DNA of 64,000 nt, from contig JBGALE010000001.1 of assembly GCA_044223995.1 (NCBI GenBank), forward strand, positions 558,001 to 622,000. Direction: 5' to 3'. The notes under the pieces were generated by a model that saw only the letters and a list, made by a program, of their open reading frames with translations, was not told the origin of the DNA and made no database searches. A program made the translations under genes and the position numbers. Of this stretch, positions 53,501 to 60,532 are shown one piece after another (the first letter of the stretch is position 1; each line of letters starts with the position of its first letter). The DNA comes from JACMLD01 sp044223995 (GTDB lineage: Bacteria > Bacteroidota > Bacteroidia > Chitinophagales > Chitinophagaceae).

Positions 53501-53612
53501 TTTCAGGAAACAGGGAAGTCTGCAGGCGGCTGTATGCAAAAATACCACCAGCTATTATCATGACGACGACAACAGTCAGCGGATTTTTATATGACAGAAA
53601 GAAATTTTTCAA
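50568..53612 (-). CDS. RND efflux pump, inner-membrane permease
   Basis: A 1014-residue proton-driven exporter with twelve helices and two large periplasmic loops. N-terminal AYSRLQTSLFPEITFPKI and TKPMENAIKQVPD fit the AcrB/HAE1 group. The proton-relay helix 4 is LIIDDAIVVVEQ, with the double Asp of the multidrug type rather than the single Asp of the CusA metal type. GFLPEMDEGSIVFDYSSPPG marks the second half. The substrate is unknown. It follows the adaptor gene by one base and precedes the beta-propeller gene. Confidence 0.93.
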   Translation of the reverse strand: MKNFFLSYKNPLTVVVVMIIAGGIFAYSRLQTSLFPEITFPKIKIIADAGLQPVNKMMITVTKPMENAIKQVPDLKSIRSITSRGSCEISAFMEWKANIDLSQQRIESKIAAIRNQLPAEVQITVEKMNPSILPVMGYTLESHNKSPIELKQIANYTIKPFLSQVQGVAEVRIIGGKTKEYWLQLDAAKMSALSITPDIVNNALAQTNFIKSNGYLADYKFLYLSVTDATVKTTGDLKNIVIKNDGRRIIRLMDIAEVSINEAVEFTKINANGKDGILIAIIKQPNANLVEISSRVESKITALSQILPAGVGIKPYYIQADFVNESIRSVSDSLWIGLALAILVAIIFLRSVKASTTILFTIPVTLGLTLIVLYALGFSFNIMTLGAIAAAIGLIIDDAIVVVEQIHRTHEEHPEESSTLLVQKAIRYLFPAMVGSSISTIVIFIPFILMSGVAGAYFNVLTETMIITLVCSFFVTWICLPVIYLLLSGKNNSKKLSKEKPHEVKNQRWVPFFIRRPYISLLVCTGLIVSIVLLLPRLETGFLPEMDEGSIVFDYSSPPGTSLEETDRMLREVEKILVTVPDVATYSRRTGTQMGFFITEPNRGDYLIQLKHDRKRTTEEVISDIRKRVEETQPALRIDFGQVIGDMLGDLMTSVDPVEIKIFGDNQEKLHDLSKQVAAVVSGVPGTADVFDGIVIAGPSVSVEPDYNKLAQYGITPASLQYQVQLSMEGNTAGTLLEREQMSNIRLIYPHSRSTSVNDVNNLRLFLPNGKLNPISSLATVHINAGDAEIQREDLQSMGVVTARLDSSDLGSAIKNIQQGIKENVVLPQGYHIEYGGAYAEQQQSFKELLMILITSSLLVFGVMLFLFRQFRVASIILLVSVLGVAGSYMALYITHTPLNVGSYTGLIMIVGIIGENAIFTFLQFREALHTRPVDDSIVYAISTRLRPKLMTALGAIIALLPLALGIGAGAQMHQPLAIAVIGGFIIALPLLLMVLPSLLRLLYKNSHPGISSI

Positions 53613-53613
53613 A

Positions 53614-54549
53614 TCAATGGTTGTTTTCCGGTTGTGTAATCTTTACCCGCGCAGTATCGCCAAGGCCATAGTTGCCCGATACCAGTATCCTTGTACCCGG
53701 TGCGAAGCCGGGTGATACAATTTCCACCTGCCCGCTGGTTTCAATTCCTTTTTGCACCGCCACTTTTACTGCGGTGACACTATCCATCATTTTCATCACC
53801 CAAAAATTACTTTGTGTTTCATCCGATAATACTGCGGCTTTGGGCAATGAAATGGTATTATTCTTAAATGATTTTACGACGCGCACTTTTGCCACCAGGT
53901 TTTCAGGAATGGCGTGTGGGGTATTTACCCTGATCACGATACTTTGTGTTTGTGCTGCTGCATCGACGGTAGGCATAGCAGCGCTGATATAACCGGTCAG
54001 CTTTTCGCCATCGGGCAATACCAGTTCAACAGTTTTTTTGTTCATAACATAAGGGCGCAATTCATACGGAAGATCAAGCAGGAAAACAAAACTGTTCAGG
54101 TCGCTGATAACAGCCAGTTGTTCGCCATCCTGTACATAATCTCCTGCCTGGTGATTCAGTTGGGTAATAAACCCTGTTTCACCAGCTTTGATGCTATTGG
54201 TACCGGAAAACCGGAAACTGGAATCCAATTTATTCACTGCGTCACCAATACTTTCCGCTTCTTTTGTTTTAATAGAAAACAATACTTGTCCCCGGCCAAC
54301 ATGTTGCCCCGGCATTACTTTCGAAAACTGCAGGTAACCATTGGCGTTGGCTTTTACATAACTTTTTTGCAGGAAAGCAGAAGTGGCATTGAGTTCAATA
54401 AATTCAGTCAGGGGTTCCGTACTGACAGAAGTGACTGTTACAGGTGTTTGTACAACAGGAGGTGCTTCTTCCTCTTTATTTTTTTCCTTCACATTGCAGG
54501 AGGCAATGAGCAGGCAAATAGCGGGGAAATATGATACAAGCTTTGACAT
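53614..54549 (-). CDS. RND efflux periplasmic adaptor lipoprotein
   Basis: A 311-residue membrane-fusion protein. The lipobox LIASC (Cys18 or so) anchors it in a membrane. The lipoyl-like halves are GYLQFSKVMPGQHVGRGQVLF and ETGFITQLNHQAGDYVQDG. The helical hairpin between them is short, which explains the small size compared with about 370 in AcrA. The beta-barrel part follows (VRVNTPHAIPENLVAKVRV), then a membrane-proximal domain. It links the pump to the TolC-type channel encoded just upstream. Confidence 0.9.
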   Translation of the reverse strand: MSKLVSYFPAICLLIASCNVKEKNKEEEAPPVVQTPVTVTSVSTEPLTEFIELNATSAFLQKSYVKANANGYLQFSKVMPGQHVGRGQVLFSIKTKEAESIGDAVNKLDSSFRFSGTNSIKAGETGFITQLNHQAGDYVQDGEQLAVISDLNSFVFLLDLPYELRPYVMNKKTVELVLPDGEKLTGYISAAMPTVDAAAQTQSIVIRVNTPHAIPENLVAKVRVVKSFKNNTISLPKAAVLSDETQSNFWVMKMMDSVTAVKVAVQKGIETSGQVEIVSPGFAPGTRILVSGNYGLGDTARVKITQPENNH

Positions 54550-54559
54550 GTAACAATGT

Positions 54560-55798
54560 TTATCTGTTCCAGTAATTGATTTGGTTAATGATTTGAAGGC
54601 GGCTGACCATATTCTGTGTCAGCAGGTATTTGGCGGAAAGGTAGTTGTTGAGTGCAATAATCAGGTCGGCTATCTTTGCATCACCGGTTTCAAGCAGGCG
54701 GTTATTTACATTAATCAGACCTTCTGCATACTTTATCTGGTGATTGATGTCGCCAATCAGTGATTCGGTTGCCTTTAACTGCTGGGTAAGCTGCGCCACC
54801 TGCTGGTAGTACTGCGACCGGTAAAACACTTTATAGTTTTGTCTTGTCCGTTCGGCAATATCCACCTTGCTGTATTGCATCTTTTTTTGTTTTCCATCAT
54901 AAATAGGAAAACTGATATTGACACCAAAAGTGGTCCCGAAATTCCTGTAAGCACGATAGGCAAGTGATGAGTTATAACCGCCATCTGCAAAAAGGGAGAT
55001 CCTGGGTTTGTAACTAAAATCGATTAGTGACTTATTATTGGCGAGTTGTAAACTGTCAATAGTGTATTTATGAAAAAAAACCGACTGGTCAATAGCAGGC
55101 AACACTTGAATATTGATATCGGGTTCAGCCAGTGCTTGTCTTGCTGTATCAACAATGCCGCAGAGATAATTCAGCGCGGCATAATCGTTCATAAATTGGA
55201 TAGACAGTTGTTTTAATGTTAGCTCCTGTTGCTGTAATGTTACCAGGAATGTGAGGTAATCAGTTTGCCGGTACACATTCTTCTCTGTCAGTGTTTTTAA
55301 TATGCTTTCTTCTTTCCTGAGCAGGTCCTGTATTTCTTTTGTAAAATTTAGTTGCTGCAGGCTTCCATAAGTAGTGATGTATTGTGCAATCACCGTGCGT
55401 TTAACATCCTGTTCAGTTATCCTGGCGTTGTTATCCAATCCCTGGTTTTGCAAACGGATGGATGCATACTGGGCAGACATATTCTTTTTGCTGACAACCG
55501 ATTTGGTAACGCCCACCAGTGCACTTACCTGCGCTCCATTGGTGATGGCATCATCGTAGCCAATGCCACCGATAATGGGGGAATAATAGTTATTGCTGAC
55601 AGCAGTTACTTGCGGCAGATAACTGGCGCGCAAGCGCTGACTGTCGACAAGATTGGATTGTATTTGGTTTTGATAGTCCTTTAATAACGGGCTCCTGGCC
55701 AGGGCCTGGCTGACATAATAGTCGAGGCTATTGGTCTGGCCAAACGAAGGAGTAAAGCTCCAAATGAGTATGAAACTTATGAATATAGTTTTTTTCAT
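54560..55798 (-). CDS. TolC-family outer-membrane efflux channel
   Basis: A 412-residue outer-membrane channel protein. The signal peptide (MKKTIFISFILIWSFTPSFGQ) is followed by the OEP pattern LDYYVSQALARSPLLKDYQNQIQ and long alpha-helical segments. The second half repeats the layout (GVNISFPIYDGKQKKMQYSKVDIAERTRQNY). It lacks an N-terminal lipobox. Second gene of the operon, 19 bases after the PepSY-like gene and 10 before the adaptor gene. A start four codons upstream (55810) is possible. Confidence 0.9.
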   Translation of the reverse strand: MKKTIFISFILIWSFTPSFGQTNSLDYYVSQALARSPLLKDYQNQIQSNLVDSQRLRASYLPQVTAVSNNYYSPIIGGIGYDDAITNGAQVSALVGVTKSVVSKKNMSAQYASIRLQNQGLDNNARITEQDVKRTVIAQYITTYGSLQQLNFTKEIQDLLRKEESILKTLTEKNVYRQTDYLTFLVTLQQQELTLKQLSIQFMNDYAALNYLCGIVDTARQALAEPDINIQVLPAIDQSVFFHKYTIDSLQLANNKSLIDFSYKPRISLFADGGYNSSLAYRAYRNFGTTFGVNISFPIYDGKQKKMQYSKVDIAERTRQNYKVFYRSQYYQQVAQLTQQLKATESLIGDINHQIKYAEGLINVNNRLLETGDAKIADLIIALNNYLSAKYLLTQNMVSRLQIINQINYWNR

Positions 55799-55817
55799 GA
55801 AAACGAACAACCAGTGA

Positions 55818-56234
55818 TTAGTCTTTTGCTATTTTGATGAATGTCCCCTTTGCGTCGAATATGATATCTTGTTTGTTGACTTCAGCTTCGTAGTTGATCC
55901 CGCCACTGGCTTTTGTAATCATCGCCGCTTCTTTAATCGAAGCGTTTTTATAATGCTTCCTCAGGTATTCCAGCGCAGCAGCGGGAAGTGCGGTGGTTGA
56001 TATGCCGGTTTCCGTTTCCTGCAATTCACTTTTATTGTTGTATACTGCGGACATTTGTTTGCTGTCCTTTTTAAAATTTACTTCATAACCCTTTCCTTCC
56101 TTTTCCCATTTTATGGAAGATGCGCCGGGGAAATGTTTGTTAAATGCATCAATGGTGGCCTGGGGCGCTTTTTGTGCCACAACGGAAACTGTTGTTACCA
56201 GGCAAACAGCCAGCAAAAAGAATCTGGATTTCAT
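55818..56234 (-). CDS. Secreted PepSY-like protein, first gene of the efflux operon
   Basis: A 138-residue protein with a signal peptide (MKSRFFLLAVCLVTTVSVVAQ). It has PepSY-like repeats: APQATIDAFNKHFPGASSIKWEKEG and ALPAAALEYLRKHYKNASIKEA, with NYEAEVNKQDIIFDAKG in the second. It is related in layout to the protein encoded at 36613. Small periplasmic PepSY proteins are often induced with two-component/efflux loci, so it may be a stress-responsive periplasmic binder; this is inference. Confidence 0.82.
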   Translation of the reverse strand: MKSRFFLLAVCLVTTVSVVAQKAPQATIDAFNKHFPGASSIKWEKEGKGYEVNFKKDSKQMSAVYNNKSELQETETGISTTALPAAALEYLRKHYKNASIKEAAMITKASGGINYEAEVNKQDIIFDAKGTFIKIAKD

Positions 56235-56475
56235 ATACTATGCTTTAAGTGCGATGAACAGGCTGCCAAACTAGTATATGATTCTGTGAATTTTCTGAAG
56301 TAGTAAAAACGACCGGGTATTCACCATTTCGTCTGCCCCTGAGGAAGGGCTCAACATTGACGACAACTTCCGGGAAAGAGAGGGTAACCCATTTGTTTCG
56401 GCCAGTTCGGGCCATTGCTGGTACCGAAATGGCAAGGACCTGCTACCAATATCATCATTAACCAATTTGCGGGTA

Positions 56476-57054
56476 TCATACAATATGGTGGAGTTTTACG
56501 TATTGCAATAGCATGATTGTTTTCCCGTCCATTATTTCACCACTGCCAATCATTTGCATAGCTTTATGAATAGGTATTTCCAGTACCTCAATGTCTTCCT
56601 GCTCTTCTTCAATGCCACCACCTTCATGCGTTTTCATATTGGGTGTATATTCTGCTATAAAAAAATACAGCAATTCGGTAACAGAGCCGGGCGACATATA
56701 TGCTTCAAATATTTTTCGTACCTCCGTTATCTTATAGCCGGTTTCTTCTTCAGTTTCCCGTCGTATACAGTCTTCGGCATTGTCTTTATCCAGCAGACCG
56801 GCACAGGCTTCAATCAGCATACCGCTGTCGTTGCCATTGATAAAAGTGGGCAGCCGGAACTGGCGGGTTAGGATCACGGTTTGTTGTGGCTTATTGTATA
56901 AAAGTATGGTAGCGCCGTTACCCCGGTCGTAAGCTTCCCGGTTTTGTGTTTGCCAGGTACCATCTTTTTTCTGAAAGTCGTAGGTTATTTTTTTCAGCGT
57001 GTACCAGTTTTTGGAAAGGATGCTGGTGTCAATGATCTTAATTCTGTCATTCAT
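56476..57054 (-). CDS. NUDIX hydrolase, NudK-like (GDP-mannose pyrophosphatase)
   Basis: A 192-residue hydrolase, almost the length of E. coli NudK (191). The NUDIX box lies at ACAGLLDKDN through RRETEEETGY, with the REtEEetG core intact. NudK-type flanks are present: NWYTLKKITYDFQ at the start, TVILTRQFRLPTFINGN, and EAYMSPGSVTELLYFF after the box. It likely cleaves GDP-mannose or a related nucleotide sugar. The ATG at 57054 matches the family N-terminus (MNDRIKIIDTSILSKNW); an upstream in-frame start adds 26 unconserved residues. Confidence 0.88.
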   Translation of the reverse strand: MNDRIKIIDTSILSKNWYTLKKITYDFQKKDGTWQTQNREAYDRGNGATILLYNKPQQTVILTRQFRLPTFINGNDSGMLIEACAGLLDKDNAEDCIRRETEEETGYKITEVRKIFEAYMSPGSVTELLYFFIAEYTPNMKTHEGGGIEEEQEDIEVLEIPIHKAMQMIGSGEIMDGKTIMLLQYVKLHHIV

Positions 57055-57314
57055 GTATAAGAATTTGCGGGATTGAAGATAAGCGTTCATTGAGAAAGTT
57101 CTCCACCTTTCGGCGATATTGCCGACCGGCAACTTGGTAAAAGCTATTATTTATGAATTGGTTAAGACATATAGCAGCACGGTTCAGGCAGGTCTTTGGG
57201 ATGATACATAAAAATTAAATCTCATTTCTACACTTATCGTGAATTTTTTAGACAAACGGTTTCCCGGTTACTTACTTTAGCGGTACATTTCCATTTCTAA
57301 AAAACTAAATTGCT

Positions 57315-59795
57315 ATGCGAAAACTGATAGGCCCCTTCATCCTTTTGCTCTTCATGTTACCTTCTTTGGCACAACAGGTTCCTGTTGTAAAAGCCAATTA
57401 CCAGTTGGCAGCCCGGTTCTCCCCAAAGAAACAGGAGAAAATGGTTTTCTCAACTATTGTTGATGCACATTGGTTAAAGAAATCAAACCGCTTTTGGTAT
57501 ATGTACGAAACTACGGAAGGAAAGAAGTGGTATGTCGTTGATCCGGTAAAAGCAGAAAAGCGACCGATGTTTGACAATGCAAAACTGGCTGCCGAACTAA
57601 CAAAAATTGTCAAAGACGCATACGATGCACAGCATTTACTCATAGACAGTTTGAAATTTATTAAGGATGAGCACAGCATACAGTTTGAATTAAAAAGTAC
57701 CGAGGAAATTGAAAAGAAAGACAGCACAGCGAAAAAAGGTACACCTCCTGTAAAGGAAAAAAAGATTTATTATTTTGAATACAATCTTGACAATGGCGTT
57801 CTTACCGAGCTGACTGATTTCAAAAAGCCCAAACGTAAACCTTCCTGGGCTTCTATTTCTCCCGACGGGCAAACCATTGTTTTTGCAAAAAACTTCAACC
57901 TGTTCTGGATGGACAAGGCCAATTATGAAAAGGCCCTGAAGAATGAAGATGACTCTACTATCGTGGAGAATAAATTAACTACCGACGGCGTGGAAAATTT
58001 TGCCTGGGGCGATTCTTTCAATGAAACCAATGTTGACAGGGAAAAGAATAAAAATAAACGGAAGGCTGCATTCATATTCTGGTCGCCTGATTCAAAACAT
58101 TTTGCCATGGTGAAAACCGATATGCGCAAAGTGAAAGATTTATGGGTCATCAACAGCATTGCAGAACCAAGGCCAACACTGGAGACTTACAAATATCATA
58201 TGCCCGGTGAAAAGGAAGCGCCGGAAGATTACCTGTTTTTATTTGATATGGGTACTAAAGCACATCAGTTGGTCATTACATCCCTTTTTAAAGATCAGGA
58301 CCTGGCATTGTGGTCTGCCCCGCAACTGCAAAGCAGCCGTGATGATGATACCAGGCCATTGCTTTGGCATGGCACCAATGAAAAATTTTATTTAACACGC
58401 ACCAGCCGTGATTTAAAGCGTATTGATGTACTGGCAGCAGATGTAGCGAAGGGGACAGTAAGCGCATTGATTGAAGAGCGGTTGAATACCTATGTAGAAA
58501 CAAGAAGGCTTGGCTTAATCAATGGCGGAAAACAATTGATTGAATGGAGTGAGCGGGATGGCTGGGCACATTTTTATTTGTATGATGAAAATGGTAAACT
58601 GAAAAATCAAATCACCTCCGGTGCATTCCATTGTGAAGACATCGTAGGTATCGATGAAAAGAAAGGGATATTGTATTTTTCTGCCAATGGCCGCGAACCC
58701 AACGAAGATCCTTACTATCTGCATTTGTATAAAGTCAATTTTGACGGAACGGGTTTGAAACTGCTCAACCCCGGTGAATTTGAGAATGGTATGAGTATGG
58801 ATGACAATAAAGAATTTTTTGTAGATAATTATTCCAGGGTGAACACTGTGCCCAAATCAGCATTGTATAATGCCGATGGTAAAAAGGTAATGGATCTTGA
58901 AACAGCCGATCTCAGCTCATTGTTTGCAGCCGGTTATAAATTCCCGCAGATATTTAAAGTAAAAGCAGACGATGGCATTACCGACCTGTATGGTGTATTG
59001 TACAAGCCTTTTGATTTTGACAGCACCAAAAAATATCCCGTAGTAGAATATGTATACCCAGGCCCCCAAACGGAGGCAGTAAACAAAGCATTTGCACGTG
59101 TTGCAGACAGAACAGACCGGTTGGCACAATTGGGATTGATTGTAGTTACCGTGGGTAACCGTGGCGGTAATCCCAGCCGTTCCAAATGGTACCATAATTA
59201 TGGTTATGGCAATCTCCGTGACTATGGTTTGGCAGATAAAAAAGCCACCATCGAACAATTGGCCGATCGGTATTCTTATATTGATATCAACCGCGTGGGC
59301 ATCCATGGACATTCGGGCGGAGGTTTTATGTCGACTGCGGCCATTCTGGTGTACCCCGATTTTTATAAAGTGGCGGTATCTTCCTCAGGAAATCATGACA
59401 ACAGTATTTACAACAGGTGGTGGAGTGAAAAACATCACGGTGTAAGGGAAACCATCAGTGAAAAAGGAGATACCAGTTTTGTATACAATATTGAGAAGAA
59501 TCCAGACATTGCTAAAAACCTGAAAGGGCATTTGATGCTGACAACGGGTGATATTGACAACAATGTAAGCCCGGCCAATACCATCCGGCTGGTCAATGCG
59601 CTTGTAAAAGCCAATAAGCGGTTCGACCTGATGTTGTTACCTGGTCAGCGTCATGGGTATGGTGATATGCAGGAATATTTTTTCTGGGGGCTGGTAGATT
59701 ATTATGCCAAATGGCTGCTGGGTGATTTTTCTCAGCCGGTTGACATTGTAGAAATGAATAAAGAAATAGAGCAGGTGGGAAATAAAAGGAGGTGA
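57315..59795 (+). CDS. S9 family prolyl oligopeptidase / DPP IV-type peptidase
   Basis: Exported serine peptidase of 826 residues. The signal peptide is MRKLIGPFILLLFMLPSLAQ. A DPP IV-type beta-propeller fills about residues 60-560 (WASISPDGQTIVFAKNFNLF, WSPDSKHFAMV). The alpha/beta-hydrolase domain follows: YVYPGPQTEAV, the oxyanion VTVGNRGGNPSR, and nucleophile Ser667 in IHGHSGGGF. The catalytic Asp is in TTGDIDNNVSP and the His in PGQRHGYG. It probably releases dipeptides in the periplasm. Confidence 0.93.
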   Translation: MRKLIGPFILLLFMLPSLAQQVPVVKANYQLAARFSPKKQEKMVFSTIVDAHWLKKSNRFWYMYETTEGKKWYVVDPVKAEKRPMFDNAKLAAELTKIVKDAYDAQHLLIDSLKFIKDEHSIQFELKSTEEIEKKDSTAKKGTPPVKEKKIYYFEYNLDNGVLTELTDFKKPKRKPSWASISPDGQTIVFAKNFNLFWMDKANYEKALKNEDDSTIVENKLTTDGVENFAWGDSFNETNVDREKNKNKRKAAFIFWSPDSKHFAMVKTDMRKVKDLWVINSIAEPRPTLETYKYHMPGEKEAPEDYLFLFDMGTKAHQLVITSLFKDQDLALWSAPQLQSSRDDDTRPLLWHGTNEKFYLTRTSRDLKRIDVLAADVAKGTVSALIEERLNTYVETRRLGLINGGKQLIEWSERDGWAHFYLYDENGKLKNQITSGAFHCEDIVGIDEKKGILYFSANGREPNEDPYYLHLYKVNFDGTGLKLLNPGEFENGMSMDDNKEFFVDNYSRVNTVPKSALYNADGKKVMDLETADLSSLFAAGYKFPQIFKVKADDGITDLYGVLYKPFDFDSTKKYPVVEYVYPGPQTEAVNKAFARVADRTDRLAQLGLIVVTVGNRGGNPSRSKWYHNYGYGNLRDYGLADKKATIEQLADRYSYIDINRVGIHGHSGGGFMSTAAILVYPDFYKVAVSSSGNHDNSIYNRWWSEKHHGVRETISEKGDTSFVYNIEKNPDIAKNLKGHLMLTTGDIDNNVSPANTIRLVNALVKANKRFDLMLLPGQRHGYGDMQEYFFWGLVDYYAKWLLGDFSQPVDIVEMNKEIEQVGNKRR

Positions 59796-59813
59796 TAGTT
59801 TTGAATAAACTAT

Positions 59814-59843
59814 AAAAGCCCCTGCAAAATTGCGGGGGCTTTT
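59814..59843. terminator. Bidirectional terminator between the S9 peptidase and yceI genes
   Basis: A thirteen-base-pair stem (AAAAGCCCCTGCA, 59814-59826, with TGCGGGGGCTTTT, 59831-59843, one G-T pair) and a four-base loop. It lies between two convergent genes. Confidence 0.85.
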
Positions 59844-59872
59844 CCATTAAACCTTACCAATCCTTATTGTCT

Positions 59873-60400
59873 TTAGTTTTTCTTAATCAGTTCGGCGTTG
59901 ATATGCAACTTCACTTCATCACTTACCACGATGCCACCGGTTTCTGTTACAGCACTCCAGGTTAAACCAAAATCCTGGCGATTGATTTTTCCATTGAGTT
60001 CAAAACCAGCCACCGTATTTCCATAGAAATCTTTCTGGCTTCCACCGAATTCAGCTTTCAGCTCTACTGGTTTGGTAATACCATGAATGCTGAGGTCGCC
60101 TTTCACCAGGAACTCATTGCCGCCATTTTTTGTAATGCCGGTAGAAACAAAACTGAGTTTGGGATATTTGGCAGCATCAAAAAAGTCGGCAGACTTAAGG
60201 TGACCATCCCTTTGTTCATTGCCGGTGTGGATGCTGTCAATATCTGCACTGAAGGATGCTTTTGCATCGCTGAAATCTTCTTTGTCACTTTCAACGGTTC
60301 CTTCAAATGAAGTGAACTTGCCGGAAGCATTGGAAATAACAAGATGTCTGACTTTAAAACCTACTTCTGAGTGGTTGGTATCAATTATCCATTTTGACAT
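59873..60400 (-). CDS. YceI-family lipid-binding-like protein
   Basis: A 175-residue YceI-fold lipocalin-like protein. Signature parts: WIIDTNHSEVGFKVRHLVIS at the start, HLKSADFFDAAKYPKLSF in the middle, and RQDFGLTWSAVTETGG near the end. Homologues bind long isoprenoids in a beta-barrel. There is no signal peptide, so this copy is cytoplasmic, unlike E. coli YceI. A consensus-like promoter with a 14-base palindrome between its elements lies just upstream. Confidence 0.9.
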   Translation of the reverse strand: MSKWIIDTNHSEVGFKVRHLVISNASGKFTSFEGTVESDKEDFSDAKASFSADIDSIHTGNEQRDGHLKSADFFDAAKYPKLSFVSTGITKNGGNEFLVKGDLSIHGITKPVELKAEFGGSQKDFYGNTVAGFELNGKINRQDFGLTWSAVTETGGIVVSDEVKLHINAELIKKN

Positions 60401-60419
60401 ATAATAAGTATTTAGGGTG

Positions 60420-60452
60420 CAAATTTAATGTTTAAACATTGAAATATCCAAA
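60420..60452 (-). promoter_or_regulatory. Promoter of yceI with palindromic operator
   Basis: Minus strand: TTTG (60449-60452), 21 bases, TAAATTTG (60420-60427). Both elements match the Bacteroidota consensus; the spacer is two bases longer than usual. The start codon follows 19 bases after the -7 element. A perfect palindrome AATGTTTAAACATT (60427-60440) fills the spacer next to the -7 element. Confidence 0.6.
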
Positions 60453-60477
60453 TTTAACCTCCATTAATTTTGTTAAA

Positions 60478-60506
60478 AGCGAAAACCCTGCGGAAAGCAG
60501 GGTTTT
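60478..60506 (-). terminator. Terminator after citrate synthase
   Basis: A ten-base-pair stem AAAACCCTGC (60482-60491) with GCAGGGTTTT (60497-60506) and a five-base loop, followed on the minus strand by a T-rich stretch. It lies 27 bases past the citrate synthase stop codon. Confidence 0.82.
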
Positions 60507-60532
60507 ATAACAATTCATTATTGAGTGATTTT

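Noticed and set aside
56271..56483. A 70-codon minus-strand frame between the efflux operon and the NudK-like gene
   Set aside because: No signal, domain or coding pattern; composition looks non-coding.
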